Positions 15,956 through 25,810 of a stretch of 50,770 nucleotides of DNA are shown piece after piece (the first letter of the stretch is position 1; every line of letters begins with the position of its first letter). The notes under the pieces are model-generated. The model was given only the letters and a program-made list of their open reading frames with translations. It made no database searches and was not told the origin of the DNA. The position numbers and the translations under genes were made by a program. This DNA comes from a virus, in IMG/VR virus record IMGVR_UViG_3300025617_000034, positions 1 through 50,770 of that record. One strand, given 5' to 3'.

Positions 15956-18900
15956 TGGCAAGACAACTCGGAAAGTTTATTGGTACCCAACAAGTATCTG
16001 CTAACAACTCATCATTCAGTGGGATTATTAATAACTTAGATACACTTGCTCGTCTGAAAAAAGATTTTAGTATACCTTCTGCCAATCCGGGTATTGTTGA
16101 TAAGTTTTTGATCGCAGAAGGACAACTTGAAGAAATATTTGATCGTTCTCGTTTTATGGCAAATTATGGGTATGGTGCTAACGACATTATTTTTAGTGAC
16201 GATGGAACTAGAGTATATTTTCTAGACGATACTGATGTTATCACGCAATATCGATGCAACATTGCCGGAAGTGTCGAAAGACTTGTTTGTACAGGACAGT
16301 TTGATTTAGCAGATCCAGATCACCCTAATTGGTTTATGGGTGACGCAGGATACGCAGAAACAGCACCACGGTCAATCGCATTCGGTAATAATGGTTATAA
16401 ATTCTATCTCGTCGGTGATGTTAATCCAGACTACATCAATGAATTCGATCTAACAACTCCTTGGGATTTGAATACTGCAACTTGGGTTAGAAAGTTCGAT
16501 TGGGGTGCTTATCAATCGATTCAGTTTAATTCTGATGGCACAAAGGTTTACACATCGTCTCCCAGTGCCGCTAATATTATTCTTCAGTGGAGTCTTTCAA
16601 CTGCTTGGGATGTTTCAACAATAACATTAGACAGTGGTGTTAATCTCAATAGTTTCTATGATGGAGTTGTGTCAGATCATCAATTCAAACCAGATGGCAC
16701 CAAATTATATGTCAGTCATTATGACTACACTTTTATTGATGAAATTGATCTGACAACTGCATGGGATTTATCAACTGCAGTTTTCAATCAAAGATTATCT
16801 CTCGTCGGTACAGATGGTTTGATGAACTACCATAAATTTGCACTCAATCCAGATGGCGATAAACTAATTATTTCAACCTCATCGCAAGTGCAACAATTCG
16901 ACTTAGAAACACCTTGGGATATTTCTACAGCAAATCTGTTACACAAAAAAGATAGAATTGTTATGGAAACCCTTGCACGTCAAAATGGATATATCAGTCG
17001 TGATGGGCATCATGCATATACAGTTCATATTACTGGTGATGATACTTATAAATCTACAGTATTTCAATGGTATATAGATAATGCATGGGAAACACAATAT
17101 ATGTCTCTCACAGGCAAATATCTAGACATTACAGATTTACAAGATGACATTGATTATATTTCTTTCGTCTGGTTCAAAGATGATGGAACAAAAATGTGGA
17201 TTGGTTCTTATTTAAATGATCAGATATGGGCATTCGACATTGCAACTCCATTTGACATTTCAACTGCAACATATGCAAACGAGACATTTTATGTAGGATC
17301 TCAAGAAACTGGTCCTCGTCATATGTTCATTGGTGACAGTGGTTCTAAACTGTACGTTATTGGAACGACTGGTGATGACATCACAGAATACTCATTAAGC
17401 ACTGCATATGATATTTCAACTGCAACTCACGTGACTCAAGTGACTGTTGCAAGTACTGCAACTATGGGAATCACATTCGATAACACTGGTGCTTATGTTT
17501 ATCTTGTGGATTACACTCCTGATTTAATCTACAGGTACACATTAACAACTGCTTGGGATCTTTCTACATTAGATACTGGTACAGTACAAACGGTCACTGC
17601 TAGATATCAAGTCGGAACATCTTCTTATCTAGATGAAAGAACACCGTATGGTTTACAATTATCGTCCGATGGAACAAGAATGGTTGTTATCGGTGATTAT
17701 AGAGATAACTTTGTAAGTTATACTCTTTCCCCTGCGTGGGATTTATCAACTGCATCAATGGATATTGTTGATCAGACTGGAACATTTACAACGAATACAC
17801 AGAATCCTTACCGATATACAACTGCGATTGATGCGAATCAAGACTTCACAACATTTTATGTTGCTGATACAATTAAAGAGAGTATATTCCAATATAATCT
17901 AAGTTCTAATACATCGATGATGAATGTATCGAATGTTTATCATTTCTCTGTTCTGTCAGAAACTAATGATCCAATTGGTCTACAATTAAAACCAGATGGA
18001 ACTGAAATGTATGTGATGCACAATGGTGGAAATATATTCACATATACACTATCAACTCCATGGGACATTCGAACTGCTACAGTTAATGCATCCAAACAGA
18101 GTTCATCTCTTGGTTCTAGTGGATTTAGAATTGTTAACAATGGAACTCAATTGATTGCAACAGACGATAGTCCAGATGAGGTGCAGTCATACACATTATC
18201 GACTGCATGGGATTTGAGTACTGCAGTTATCGACACTAATAACCAATTAGCACTGCACAATCAAAATCGCAGAGGTCCGTTTATGAGCACTGATGGAACC
18301 AAATTGTATTTCCATCAATTTAATGATAATTGGATGATACAATATGACCTCGCAACTGCTTGGGATCTCTCTTCTGCAAACACATCTTATGTGAAATATT
18401 ATGTTCCTGACGAATGGCACGGAACACTTGGCGTCGGTTCTATTTTTAATCAGTCTGGCAACACAATGTATCATTTACTTTCAACGAGTGGACAGAATTG
18501 GTTCAGTCGTGGAGCAGACTCTATTATTAGAAGAGAGTTGAGTACTCCTTGGGAATTGAATACGGTTCAACATCCATATTATGACGTTGTAGATAGTGGT
18601 GATTATTTCTGGCAATATGTGAAACATCCTGAAAATGATGATCAATATTTTATTCTGAGTAATGATGGAGACTTGAGACACATCGATCAAGAGAATAGAT
18701 ATCAAATTGCTGTTGTAAATTTCAAAGCACTTGGTCGTGTAATTAATGCACATGGTTTTAATTTTAAATCAGATGGAACGGGTCTATACATTGTCGACAG
18801 TAATAAATGTTCTATTGATTATTATACACTAAGCACTGCATGGGATATCACAACTCATGATTATCAATACAGTGTTACAGATATATTTGCTCAAACTTTT

Positions 18901-21351
18901 GGTACAGATGTACTTTATGATTTGAGATTCAAACCAGATGGTACACAATTATATTTGTTAAACAATACAGAAGATAGAATCTATCAGTTTGAGATGACAA
19001 CTCCTTGGGATATTCGAACAATGGTATATAACTCCCAATTTGCTGTCACAACAGGGGAGAGTGTTCCTCAAAGTTTCGATCTAGATTCATCAGGACGATA
19101 TTTGTTGTATGGTGGAACTTCAGATCAAGTGCGAATGGCAATTCTTTCTACTGCATGGGACATCTCTACCGCAGACACTGCAAATCATATTGCATCTGGT
19201 TTACTTCCGGGTGGTGATACTCATCTATGTTCTTGGATAGATAGCACACATTTTATTAAGGCAAACAGGTATAATTTTTATAAGTACAAAACCAAGTTTC
19301 CATATGATGTGTCATCAATTGCAACTTCTACGGGTGCAAATAGTTTTAACACTTATGATTTTAATATATCTATATCTCAGAATGCGAACTATGATACAGA
19401 GTTTTTCCAAGCATCTACGGACGAGCAGTATTTTGTATACGGCACTGGTACGAACCATGCAGAACGGATGCAGAACACGACTGCGGGGGACTATTCAACA
19501 TTAACTTATTTGACGCATGGCACGGCAGGAGCAACTGGCACGTCGAATCAGAGTTGGTTCGCAAATTTTGGATACACTGGTACATATTCTAGTCAATGGT
19601 ATTGGGCAAAAAATTTATGGACGCATGAAAATTTTGATTCGACACTATCCCAAGCATTTGTCATTTTCCAACATGGTGCTTCACAAGCTGTGCCAGACAG
19701 AACGGTTCCATATGGTTCTTGGGTATTTGGTAAGGTAAATACTACTACTAATGGAATCCAAAGAACACAGTTAACACAATTAAGAAATATCACATCCGGT
19801 GTTAATACAGGTGTCAGTAACATTGGAGGACACTCATGGAAAAGAGACGGAACTGAAGTATACTTTAGTGCAAATGATGGTAAAATTTATGCGGTGAGAG
19901 TCAGTACACCTTGGACTATTGGCGCAATGGAAGGATATACTGGATACTATTGGACACCAAATAGTAACTTCCAAAGAAATTTATCTTTCTGCGATATTAA
20001 AACAGAAGCATATGCAGTATGGGATTCAGGCAACACCACAATTCGTGCATTTGATTTTAGTGATGATGGTATGGAATGCATTATTCTTTTTGATAATGAC
20101 TCTAAGAATGCTCATGTGTATAAATTAAATTCACCTTGGGATATCACCACATTAACGGATACTGGGTATAGAATACAGGCAGACAATGATCTTGCAAATA
20201 GTGTATGCTATCGAGGAAATAGAATTTGGTTGGTAGATAAAGACGGAAAACAATTTAATCATCCTGTTAAAAAATATGAATGGGGAAATTCTTTGGCACA
20301 AATCGTTAACCCATTGGTGATCACGCAAACTGCTAATACAAGTTATCAGTTTGTATTAGACGATGGGTTAGATACGTTTGTTATTACATTTGCAGTCGAC
20401 GAAACCACACTAACTCTAGGTGAATCTGCCGAATTGACATTTGTGGAAGATGAAACACAACCTTTAGCAAACAATGGAACAGTATCTATTAATGGATTGG
20501 TTGCAACAGTTTCGGCAAATACAACAAACCCTGAAGCGAAAGCTTTCGCAGGAACTTTCTATCTAACAGAACAACCAATGAATAGAGAATTTAATGCAGG
20601 AACTGCCACATTTCAATTAGGTACAAAAGGCAAACAGTATGCGGGTTCATATGTTCTAAATACAGGTGGAACATTAGTAACTTATAATGTTTCTTCAGGT
20701 GCAAGTATTGATGCACAAATAGACGCATTGTCGAATGGGGACGCATTAGTTCTCGCACCTGGAACTTATACCATGACTGGTGGGACAGACGCATTTAGAA
20801 GTAAAAACATTTGTATTGCGGGTGACACACAAGACCCAAATGATGTAATCATTGAACATAATCATGACCTTCCATCTGGGGTAAGGGATCATCCTATATT
20901 CAATATCGTAAGTACAGATTTATCTCAACAGATGGCATTCTTGAGGTATAAGAGAATTCAGACAAGTAGCACAAATTATATTAGCGCAGTAGTTAAAGGG
21001 TTTGGGGATGTCAAAGGTAAAATGGTCAACTGCTTACTCGATTTTAATAACAGCAATATATCTTGGATTTATGATAACAATAATGATCCGCAAGTTGATG
21101 TAAGATTTATTCGATGCACATTTTATAATTATGCAACTTGGAGTGGAAGATATAGTGGACGTACTGATGTGGTAAAAGCAACAGATTGTGTCTTTGATGC
21201 AGGTTTCAACACTGGTGATGTGGTAGAAACTAACTATGCTACAAGTGTTACTGTTAACGGATCAACAGGAGCATATGATACTACAACTCATTCTGATAAA
21301 GGTCACCTATATATACCGGGAAACTTCAAAGATGATTCTGCATTGACATAA
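15955..21351 (+). CDS. Giant adhesin: about twenty 'DIST' propeller repeats plus C-terminal beta-helix (1798 residues)
   Basis: The N-terminus (MARQLGKFIGTQQVSANNSS) is followed by a long array, roughly residues 60-1440, of about twenty imperfect repeats. They follow the pattern 'F..DGT..Y........I..Y.LSTAWDLSTA', the same family as in the 411-residue adhesin at 4493; several beta-propellers are likely. Residues about 1455-1560 look Ig-like. Residues about 1575-1798 have SIDAQIDALSNGDALVLAPG, then YTMTGG and irregular beta-strand repeats, resembling the start of a pectin-lyase-type right-handed beta-helix. Without a visible catalytic set, enzyme activity cannot be claimed. Probable host-recognition or glycan-binding tail protein. 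By eye it is more AT-rich than the head genes. Confidence 0.7.
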   Translation: MARQLGKFIGTQQVSANNSSFSGIINNLDTLARLKKDFSIPSANPGIVDKFLIAEGQLEEIFDRSRFMANYGYGANDIIFSDDGTRVYFLDDTDVITQYRCNIAGSVERLVCTGQFDLADPDHPNWFMGDAGYAETAPRSIAFGNNGYKFYLVGDVNPDYINEFDLTTPWDLNTATWVRKFDWGAYQSIQFNSDGTKVYTSSPSAANIILQWSLSTAWDVSTITLDSGVNLNSFYDGVVSDHQFKPDGTKLYVSHYDYTFIDEIDLTTAWDLSTAVFNQRLSLVGTDGLMNYHKFALNPDGDKLIISTSSQVQQFDLETPWDISTANLLHKKDRIVMETLARQNGYISRDGHHAYTVHITGDDTYKSTVFQWYIDNAWETQYMSLTGKYLDITDLQDDIDYISFVWFKDDGTKMWIGSYLNDQIWAFDIATPFDISTATYANETFYVGSQETGPRHMFIGDSGSKLYVIGTTGDDITEYSLSTAYDISTATHVTQVTVASTATMGITFDNTGAYVYLVDYTPDLIYRYTLTTAWDLSTLDTGTVQTVTARYQVGTSSYLDERTPYGLQLSSDGTRMVVIGDYRDNFVSYTLSPAWDLSTASMDIVDQTGTFTTNTQNPYRYTTAIDANQDFTTFYVADTIKESIFQYNLSSNTSMMNVSNVYHFSVLSETNDPIGLQLKPDGTEMYVMHNGGNIFTYTLSTPWDIRTATVNASKQSSSLGSSGFRIVNNGTQLIATDDSPDEVQSYTLSTAWDLSTAVIDTNNQLALHNQNRRGPFMSTDGTKLYFHQFNDNWMIQYDLATAWDLSSANTSYVKYYVPDEWHGTLGVGSIFNQSGNTMYHLLSTSGQNWFSRGADSIIRRELSTPWELNTVQHPYYDVVDSGDYFWQYVKHPENDDQYFILSNDGDLRHIDQENRYQIAVVNFKALGRVINAHGFNFKSDGTGLYIVDSNKCSIDYYTLSTAWDITTHDYQYSVTDIFAQTFGTDVLYDLRFKPDGTQLYLLNNTEDRIYQFEMTTPWDIRTMVYNSQFAVTTGESVPQSFDLDSSGRYLLYGGTSDQVRMAILSTAWDISTADTANHIASGLLPGGDTHLCSWIDSTHFIKANRYNFYKYKTKFPYDVSSIATSTGANSFNTYDFNISISQNANYDTEFFQASTDEQYFVYGTGTNHAERMQNTTAGDYSTLTYLTHGTAGATGTSNQSWFANFGYTGTYSSQWYWAKNLWTHENFDSTLSQAFVIFQHGASQAVPDRTVPYGSWVFGKVNTTTNGIQRTQLTQLRNITSGVNTGVSNIGGHSWKRDGTEVYFSANDGKIYAVRVSTPWTIGAMEGYTGYYWTPNSNFQRNLSFCDIKTEAYAVWDSGNTTIRAFDFSDDGMECIILFDNDSKNAHVYKLNSPWDITTLTDTGYRIQADNDLANSVCYRGNRIWLVDKDGKQFNHPVKKYEWGNSLAQIVNPLVITQTANTSYQFVLDDGLDTFVITFAVDETTLTLGESAELTFVEDETQPLANNGTVSINGLVATVSANTTNPEAKAFAGTFYLTEQPMNREFNAGTATFQLGTKGKQYAGSYVLNTGGTLVTYNVSSGASIDAQIDALSNGDALVLAPGTYTMTGGTDAFRSKNICIAGDTQDPNDVIIEHNHDLPSGVRDHPIFNIVSTDLSQQMAFLRYKRIQTSSTNYISAVVKGFGDVKGKMVNCLLDFNNSNISWIYDNNNDPQVDVRFIRCTFYNYATWSGRYSGRTDVVKATDCVFDAGFNTGDVVETNYATSVTVNGSTGAYDTTTHSDKGHLYIPGNFKDDSALT

Positions 21352-21366
21352 GGCAAAAAATATATT

Positions 21367-22113
21367 ATGAAAAAATTGAAATGGAGATGGATGAAAACGT
21401 GGACTGATGAATTCGAATTTGATATCGAAGACTATATCAGTCCATGTGTTCCTGCAACAAGTAATTGGTGGAAAGGACTGCCAAGGTTTTTAACTTCTGC
21501 AACTAAAAACATAAAAGACTTTGTAAACGAACGTCATAGAAAATATTTGTATGACGCACAAGACAGAGAACCATTCAATGTCAAGACATTTAATAATGGT
21601 TTAGAAAAAACTGCTAAAGAATGTCCGGGAATATTGTCTGTATTTAAGACATCATATTTAATTAAATGCCCTAGTGATATGATGATAACAATATCTAAAA
21701 GTATGGATATTGTCGTTGATGTTCCCGCGGGATCAAATTTTAAAGTACAATCGCACCACTTTGCGCAGATTGCATCTCAAAGTAATTTATTTGAAGGCAG
21801 AATAAACATTAAGTTTGTTTTACCTGTTATGCTGTGTTCTGATTCGAAAATTCCTTGGGTATTCTTCAATCCAACTTATCATTCAAATCCTATATGGGAT
21901 GTAATTCCCGGAGTTATTGACAAAAAATACACGCAAGGCATTGAATTAAATGTAAATACACTTATTGATACTAGAACTTTAGAATGGGACGCATACGGAA
22001 CATATACTATTAATTTGAAAAAGGGTGATCCTATTGCATATCTTTGGTTACCAGAAAAAACTAAATTTGTTTATGACGATAAACTTAAAGGGGTGAAGAA
22101 AGATACATATTGA
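21367..22113 (+). CDS. Phage protein of unknown function, possibly DUF6065-like
   Basis: 248 residues, 15 bases after the giant adhesin. The N-terminus is very basic and aromatic (MKKLKWRWMKTW), then FDIEDYISPCVPATSNWWKG. A middle globular part has TAKECPGILSVFKTSYLIKC and PSDMMITI, and later IPWVFFNPTYHSNPIWDVIPG and NLKKGDPIAYLWLPE. It lacks the Gly/Ser/Thr-rich repeats of its fibre neighbours, so it is probably not a fibre. I recall similar proteins beside tail genes in marine T4-like phages and tentatively relate it to the DUF6065 family. This is from memory and unverified. No catalytic motif is recognised. Confidence 0.5.
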   Translation: MKKLKWRWMKTWTDEFEFDIEDYISPCVPATSNWWKGLPRFLTSATKNIKDFVNERHRKYLYDAQDREPFNVKTFNNGLEKTAKECPGILSVFKTSYLIKCPSDMMITISKSMDIVVDVPAGSNFKVQSHHFAQIASQSNLFEGRINIKFVLPVMLCSDSKIPWVFFNPTYHSNPIWDVIPGVIDKKYTQGIELNVNTLIDTRTLEWDAYGTYTINLKKGDPIAYLWLPEKTKFVYDDKLKGVKKDTY

Positions 22114-22132
22114 TACTGCATCTTTCTAACAT

Positions 22133-22140
22133 TATAAATA
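22133..22140 (+). promoter_or_regulatory. T4-type late promoter TATAAATA
   Basis: An exact octamer 33 bases before the ATG at 22174, in the 60-base gap between genes. Confidence 0.85.
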
Positions 22141-22173
22141 GTTCTAGAAAATAAACACTCTAGGTCTATTAAT

Positions 22174-25023
22174 ATGGCAATCCCATTAGCAAATAACAAT
22201 CCTGCAAACAATCATCCAATATCATTCGATCAAATTGAAGATGAATTTCTTTTTGAAGATGATGGGATTACACAAAGCACCCCAATATCTTTAGGTTCTT
22301 TTAGAGGTGAGTTGGGAACGTTCCCGAGTGTTCCTATATCCGTCAGTGCTTTTTCTGGAAAATCTATTGATCCTGAAATAACACCAATAACTTCTGTCGG
22401 TGGTCAATTAGTTAATGGTGTCCGAGAGTTCATTTACTTACAACAAGGAACTTTTACGGTACAAAAAATTGGAGAAGTGTACGGAGAAACTGCGAATACT
22501 GAATCTATTACTTGGACACAAACCAACAGGAACGTACTTGATTTAGGAATCAATGAATCGACAGGTGCCTCATTAACTTTTGAAGCACCGTTTTCTTTTT
22601 CAGATGTGCCCATGACACTCCGTGCTACAGCAGTCGATTGGCAAGGTGATGAATTCTATAGGGAAGTTCCCATCATTATTAAAGAATATAAAAGACCCGG
22701 ACAACCGCAACCAAAAAACGAAAATGCTGTAGGTCTCAGTAACGACAATCCAAAACTTTGGGATTATAATTATCAGTCGACAGGTGGAATGGATGTTTAT
22801 GAAAACTTGACAGATTCCACCTATACTAAAAAAATGGAATTTGAAGTTGAATTAACTGACGAATCAGCATTTCATCCATACGGAATTCCATATGATATTA
22901 ATTGGGTAGTTGAACAAATAACTCCTATTGAATGGATAACAACCGATGATATTTTACTCGAAACCAGAGAAAAAGGCAACGGAAGAAAATATTTACATGT
23001 GACATTAACAAAAGCACCTTCTATCGCAGAAAGCAAACTTTATGATCTTTTCGAGATACAGATCAGAGGGACAGTAACGGATCCTTTTCAACCAAATCAA
23101 GGTCAGGCATTTAATTTAAAAATAGCAAGACAGAAATTTGAAATTTCTGAAATAGATTGGTTGTCGAAAACATCAAATATTCGCACCTCTGCTTCATCCC
23201 TCCCTTCAGATATTAAAGTAGAACTCCCCCCTTTAAATCAAATACAAAAAGGTGATTTGTTATTTTTGGAAGTTGTTGCTGAATATTGTGATGTTACTTA
23301 TGATGCATCTGGAGTATTAAGTTTACCGGCCGGACAAATTATGCCATTAGCAGGTGAAGTCGTTCCGGAAGGAACACCGACTAAAATAGACTGGGACACT
23401 AGATGGGGTAAAGATGATGGGTGGATAATATTAACTCGGACAGATGCCATTAGACTTGGATATGATGTTTCGGAAGATGGTTCCATCGGGACAGTGCCTT
23501 TAGAACAACGGACTACATTATCATCCGGTATACGTGCGAAAATTACATCAATGAGGAAAACATATTATAGTAGTCCGACATATTATACAACCAGTGCTTC
23601 ACCTGTGGGCACTTATCGACAGGCATATGCCAGATACCTGCAGGGTGATAATAAAACCGCACCAAATTACACCGTCAGAGGAAATGCTAACAAAGAACAG
23701 TTTAGTAATGTCTATCGAGGGGGTAGCACCAGAAAATTAGTAATGAATGCTTACATGGTTGTTGAAGATCCTTCTGCATTATCACAAACATATAACCTGT
23801 TCAGAAACTATTTTGTCAGAGGTGAATCGGTTATTGTTTATCACGCAAGACCAAACAATTTAATAAAAAAAGTACACATAACTTCCTCTAAAGCATATCC
23901 TGTTGCGAATGAAATTTATGATGGAAAATCAAAAGTAGTTACGGAAGAATATAATGAAACTTATGGTTTTAAAGTTTGGAAAAAAGATGGTTTAGATAGT
24001 AAACTCAATGGAAAAATAGCAAGATATAGTGAAGTGTTTTATAATAGTGTCGATCTTTATTCATCTCCTGAAGCACCAAATTATCCATATCCATTTTATA
24101 TAAAAACAGGAACTGTCTCAGGTCACAAATATTCTTATAACAACACGGAAGGTGTGGGTGAGGAATATGAAAGACTATTGCCAATGCCAGATGCCAGAAT
24201 ATGGGGTGGGTTAATAGGACTAGCAGATCATCCGGGGTTTGCAGGAAGTGGTGACCGTTATTCTAGACGAACATATTCTTCCAGTTTTTCTAGATATGTT
24301 TCGGGTGGTTTAGGATTCTCCAGTTGGTTCAGTGGTGGAACTAATTCTACCAGTTCTTCCGAAACTTTTGATTCTCCTAATGAATCATCAATAATTAAAA
24401 ATAATACTTATTCGACAGGAAAAGTTATAACAGATTATGGACCTCTTAAAAGTAACTTCAACACATCTGACAGCAATTTTGTTGTTGGATACAAATCTAG
24501 AAGACCGAGCCTTGGAATCAGTCATGATTCAGGAACATCTATCAGATCACCAAATAGTCCATATAATGTTAATAATTCATATGGATCTTTTCAAGGCAAT
24601 GCATTAATTCCGTTTAAAGGTGGTGCGGGAAGTCTATTCATTGCCAATGCACGTATGGGTATTAAAATTGCTGACACGGCTTTATTTTTAAATCCAGTTG
24701 GCAATATGGTTGCAACTATTACCAGTGAAACTATCCAGTATCGTGACTCCGTTTCTGGGTTACCGGGAACCGAAAAACAGATTATATATGGAACTGAAAT
24801 AACTTTGTCTAAGGCATACCTTGCAACAGAACTTCCCAACACAGGGAACAAACAAAACTCTCTTATAATAGCAGGAGGATATTTTGATATGTGTCTTTAC
24901 GGAAATGATCCCTTATATGAAAACTCGTCTCAAGTTCCTTTTGCTCATAATACTGAGGTTTTTCCTTCTACAGCAGAAAACAGTGACAGTGTGGTGTTTA
25001 AGAGTTTTGATTGGGATGCGTAA
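22174..25023 (+). CDS. Large tail protein with marine-phage 'SLGSFRG' N-terminus (949 residues)
   Basis: The N-terminus contains ISFDQIEDEF, then TPISLGSFRG, a pattern that I recall opening many tail proteins of marine myoviruses. Residues about 65-175 form an Ig/PKD-like domain (FTVQKIGEVYGETANT, then ITWTQTNRN). The rest is a long mixed region with no repeats as regular as those upstream. Residues about 690-745 are very rich in Ser, Tyr and Arg (RYSRRTYSSSFSRYVSGG), and the chain ends VVFKSFDWDA. It has its own late promoter and is the last gene before the neck genes. Likely a fibre or adhesin; no enzymatic motif. Confidence 0.6.
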   Translation: MAIPLANNNPANNHPISFDQIEDEFLFEDDGITQSTPISLGSFRGELGTFPSVPISVSAFSGKSIDPEITPITSVGGQLVNGVREFIYLQQGTFTVQKIGEVYGETANTESITWTQTNRNVLDLGINESTGASLTFEAPFSFSDVPMTLRATAVDWQGDEFYREVPIIIKEYKRPGQPQPKNENAVGLSNDNPKLWDYNYQSTGGMDVYENLTDSTYTKKMEFEVELTDESAFHPYGIPYDINWVVEQITPIEWITTDDILLETREKGNGRKYLHVTLTKAPSIAESKLYDLFEIQIRGTVTDPFQPNQGQAFNLKIARQKFEISEIDWLSKTSNIRTSASSLPSDIKVELPPLNQIQKGDLLFLEVVAEYCDVTYDASGVLSLPAGQIMPLAGEVVPEGTPTKIDWDTRWGKDDGWIILTRTDAIRLGYDVSEDGSIGTVPLEQRTTLSSGIRAKITSMRKTYYSSPTYYTTSASPVGTYRQAYARYLQGDNKTAPNYTVRGNANKEQFSNVYRGGSTRKLVMNAYMVVEDPSALSQTYNLFRNYFVRGESVIVYHARPNNLIKKVHITSSKAYPVANEIYDGKSKVVTEEYNETYGFKVWKKDGLDSKLNGKIARYSEVFYNSVDLYSSPEAPNYPYPFYIKTGTVSGHKYSYNNTEGVGEEYERLLPMPDARIWGGLIGLADHPGFAGSGDRYSRRTYSSSFSRYVSGGLGFSSWFSGGTNSTSSSETFDSPNESSIIKNNTYSTGKVITDYGPLKSNFNTSDSNFVVGYKSRRPSLGISHDSGTSIRSPNSPYNVNNSYGSFQGNALIPFKGGAGSLFIANARMGIKIADTALFLNPVGNMVATITSETIQYRDSVSGLPGTEKQIIYGTEITLSKAYLATELPNTGNKQNSLIIAGGYFDMCLYGNDPLYENSSQVPFAHNTEVFPSTAENSDSVVFKSFDWDA

Positions 25024-25031
25024 ACAATACT

Positions 25032-25039
25032 TATAAATA
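25032..25039 (+). promoter_or_regulatory. T4-type late promoter TATAAATA (neck-packaging operon)
   Basis: An exact octamer 27 bases upstream of gp13. No other octamer sits in front of a start codon until 32226, so this promoter probably drives the whole gp13-14-15-16-17 operon. A weak GGAAAC/GTTTCC hairpin (25042-25063) lies in the leader and encloses the AAGG ribosome-binding site. Confidence 0.85.
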
Positions 25040-25066
25040 TTGGAAACTAACTGAAAGGTTTCCATT

Positions 25067-25807
25067 ATGGCAAATCCAACTACAAGAGACGAACTCAAAA
25101 AATATTGTCTACGAAGTCTTGGGCATCCGGTAGTCGAGATTAATATTGACGAAGACCAGATGCAAGACCGTCTTGATGATGCACTTGCTTTCTACCGTGA
25201 CTACCACTATGACGGTGCTGAAAGAGCATATTTAAAGCATCAGGTGACTGTAGACGATATTGCAAATAGATATCTTCCGATTCCAGAAACTGTCACTTCA
25301 ATCGTTCGTGTGTTTGATGTGGGTGATTCTAACTCATCTATCAATATGTTTGATGTTCGATATCAGTTTCACCTGAACGATCTCTACGATTACCTCGCAA
25401 CTTCTATCGTGCCTTTTGATATGGTAATGCAACACATTGCACTTCTCGAAGAAAAGTTCGTAGGGAAGCAACCTATTCGTTTCAATCGTCACACCGACAA
25501 ACTTTATATTGAAATGGATTGGGATAGAATTAATGTCGGAGAATTTCTTGTAATCGAGTGCTATAAATACCTAGACCCTGACGAATATACTTCAGTTTGG
25601 GGGGACTGGTGGCTACGTCGTTATACCACCGCATTGTTCAAGAGGCAGTGGGGAGAGAATATGAAGAAGTTTGAAGGAATGCAACTGCCGGGTGGAGTCC
25701 AATTTAATGGACAAAAAATTTGGGAAGAAGCAATCGAAGAGATTCGCAAACTGGAAGATGAAGTCATCAATAACTTCTCATTGCCAGTAACAGACATGAT
25801 TGGATAA
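25067..25807 (+). CDS. 13: Neck protein gp13
   Basis: 246 residues (T4 gp13 is 309). It opens with TTRDELKKYCLRSLGHPVVE, then INIDEDQMQDRLDDALAFYR, which is the conserved start of gp13-family neck proteins. Aromatic and charged segments follow (VWGDWWLRRYTTALFKRQWG) near residues 173-195. With gp14 it forms the ring that closes the filled head and joins it to the tail. Position first in the 13-14-15-16-17 string supports the call. Three bases separate it from gp14. Confidence 0.85.
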   Translation: MANPTTRDELKKYCLRSLGHPVVEINIDEDQMQDRLDDALAFYRDYHYDGAERAYLKHQVTVDDIANRYLPIPETVTSIVRVFDVGDSNSSINMFDVRYQFHLNDLYDYLATSIVPFDMVMQHIALLEEKFVGKQPIRFNRHTDKLYIEMDWDRINVGEFLVIECYKYLDPDEYTSVWGDWWLRRYTTALFKRQWGENMKKFEGMQLPGGVQFNGQKIWEEAIEEIRKLEDEVINNFSLPVTDMIG

Positions 25808-25810
25808 CAC

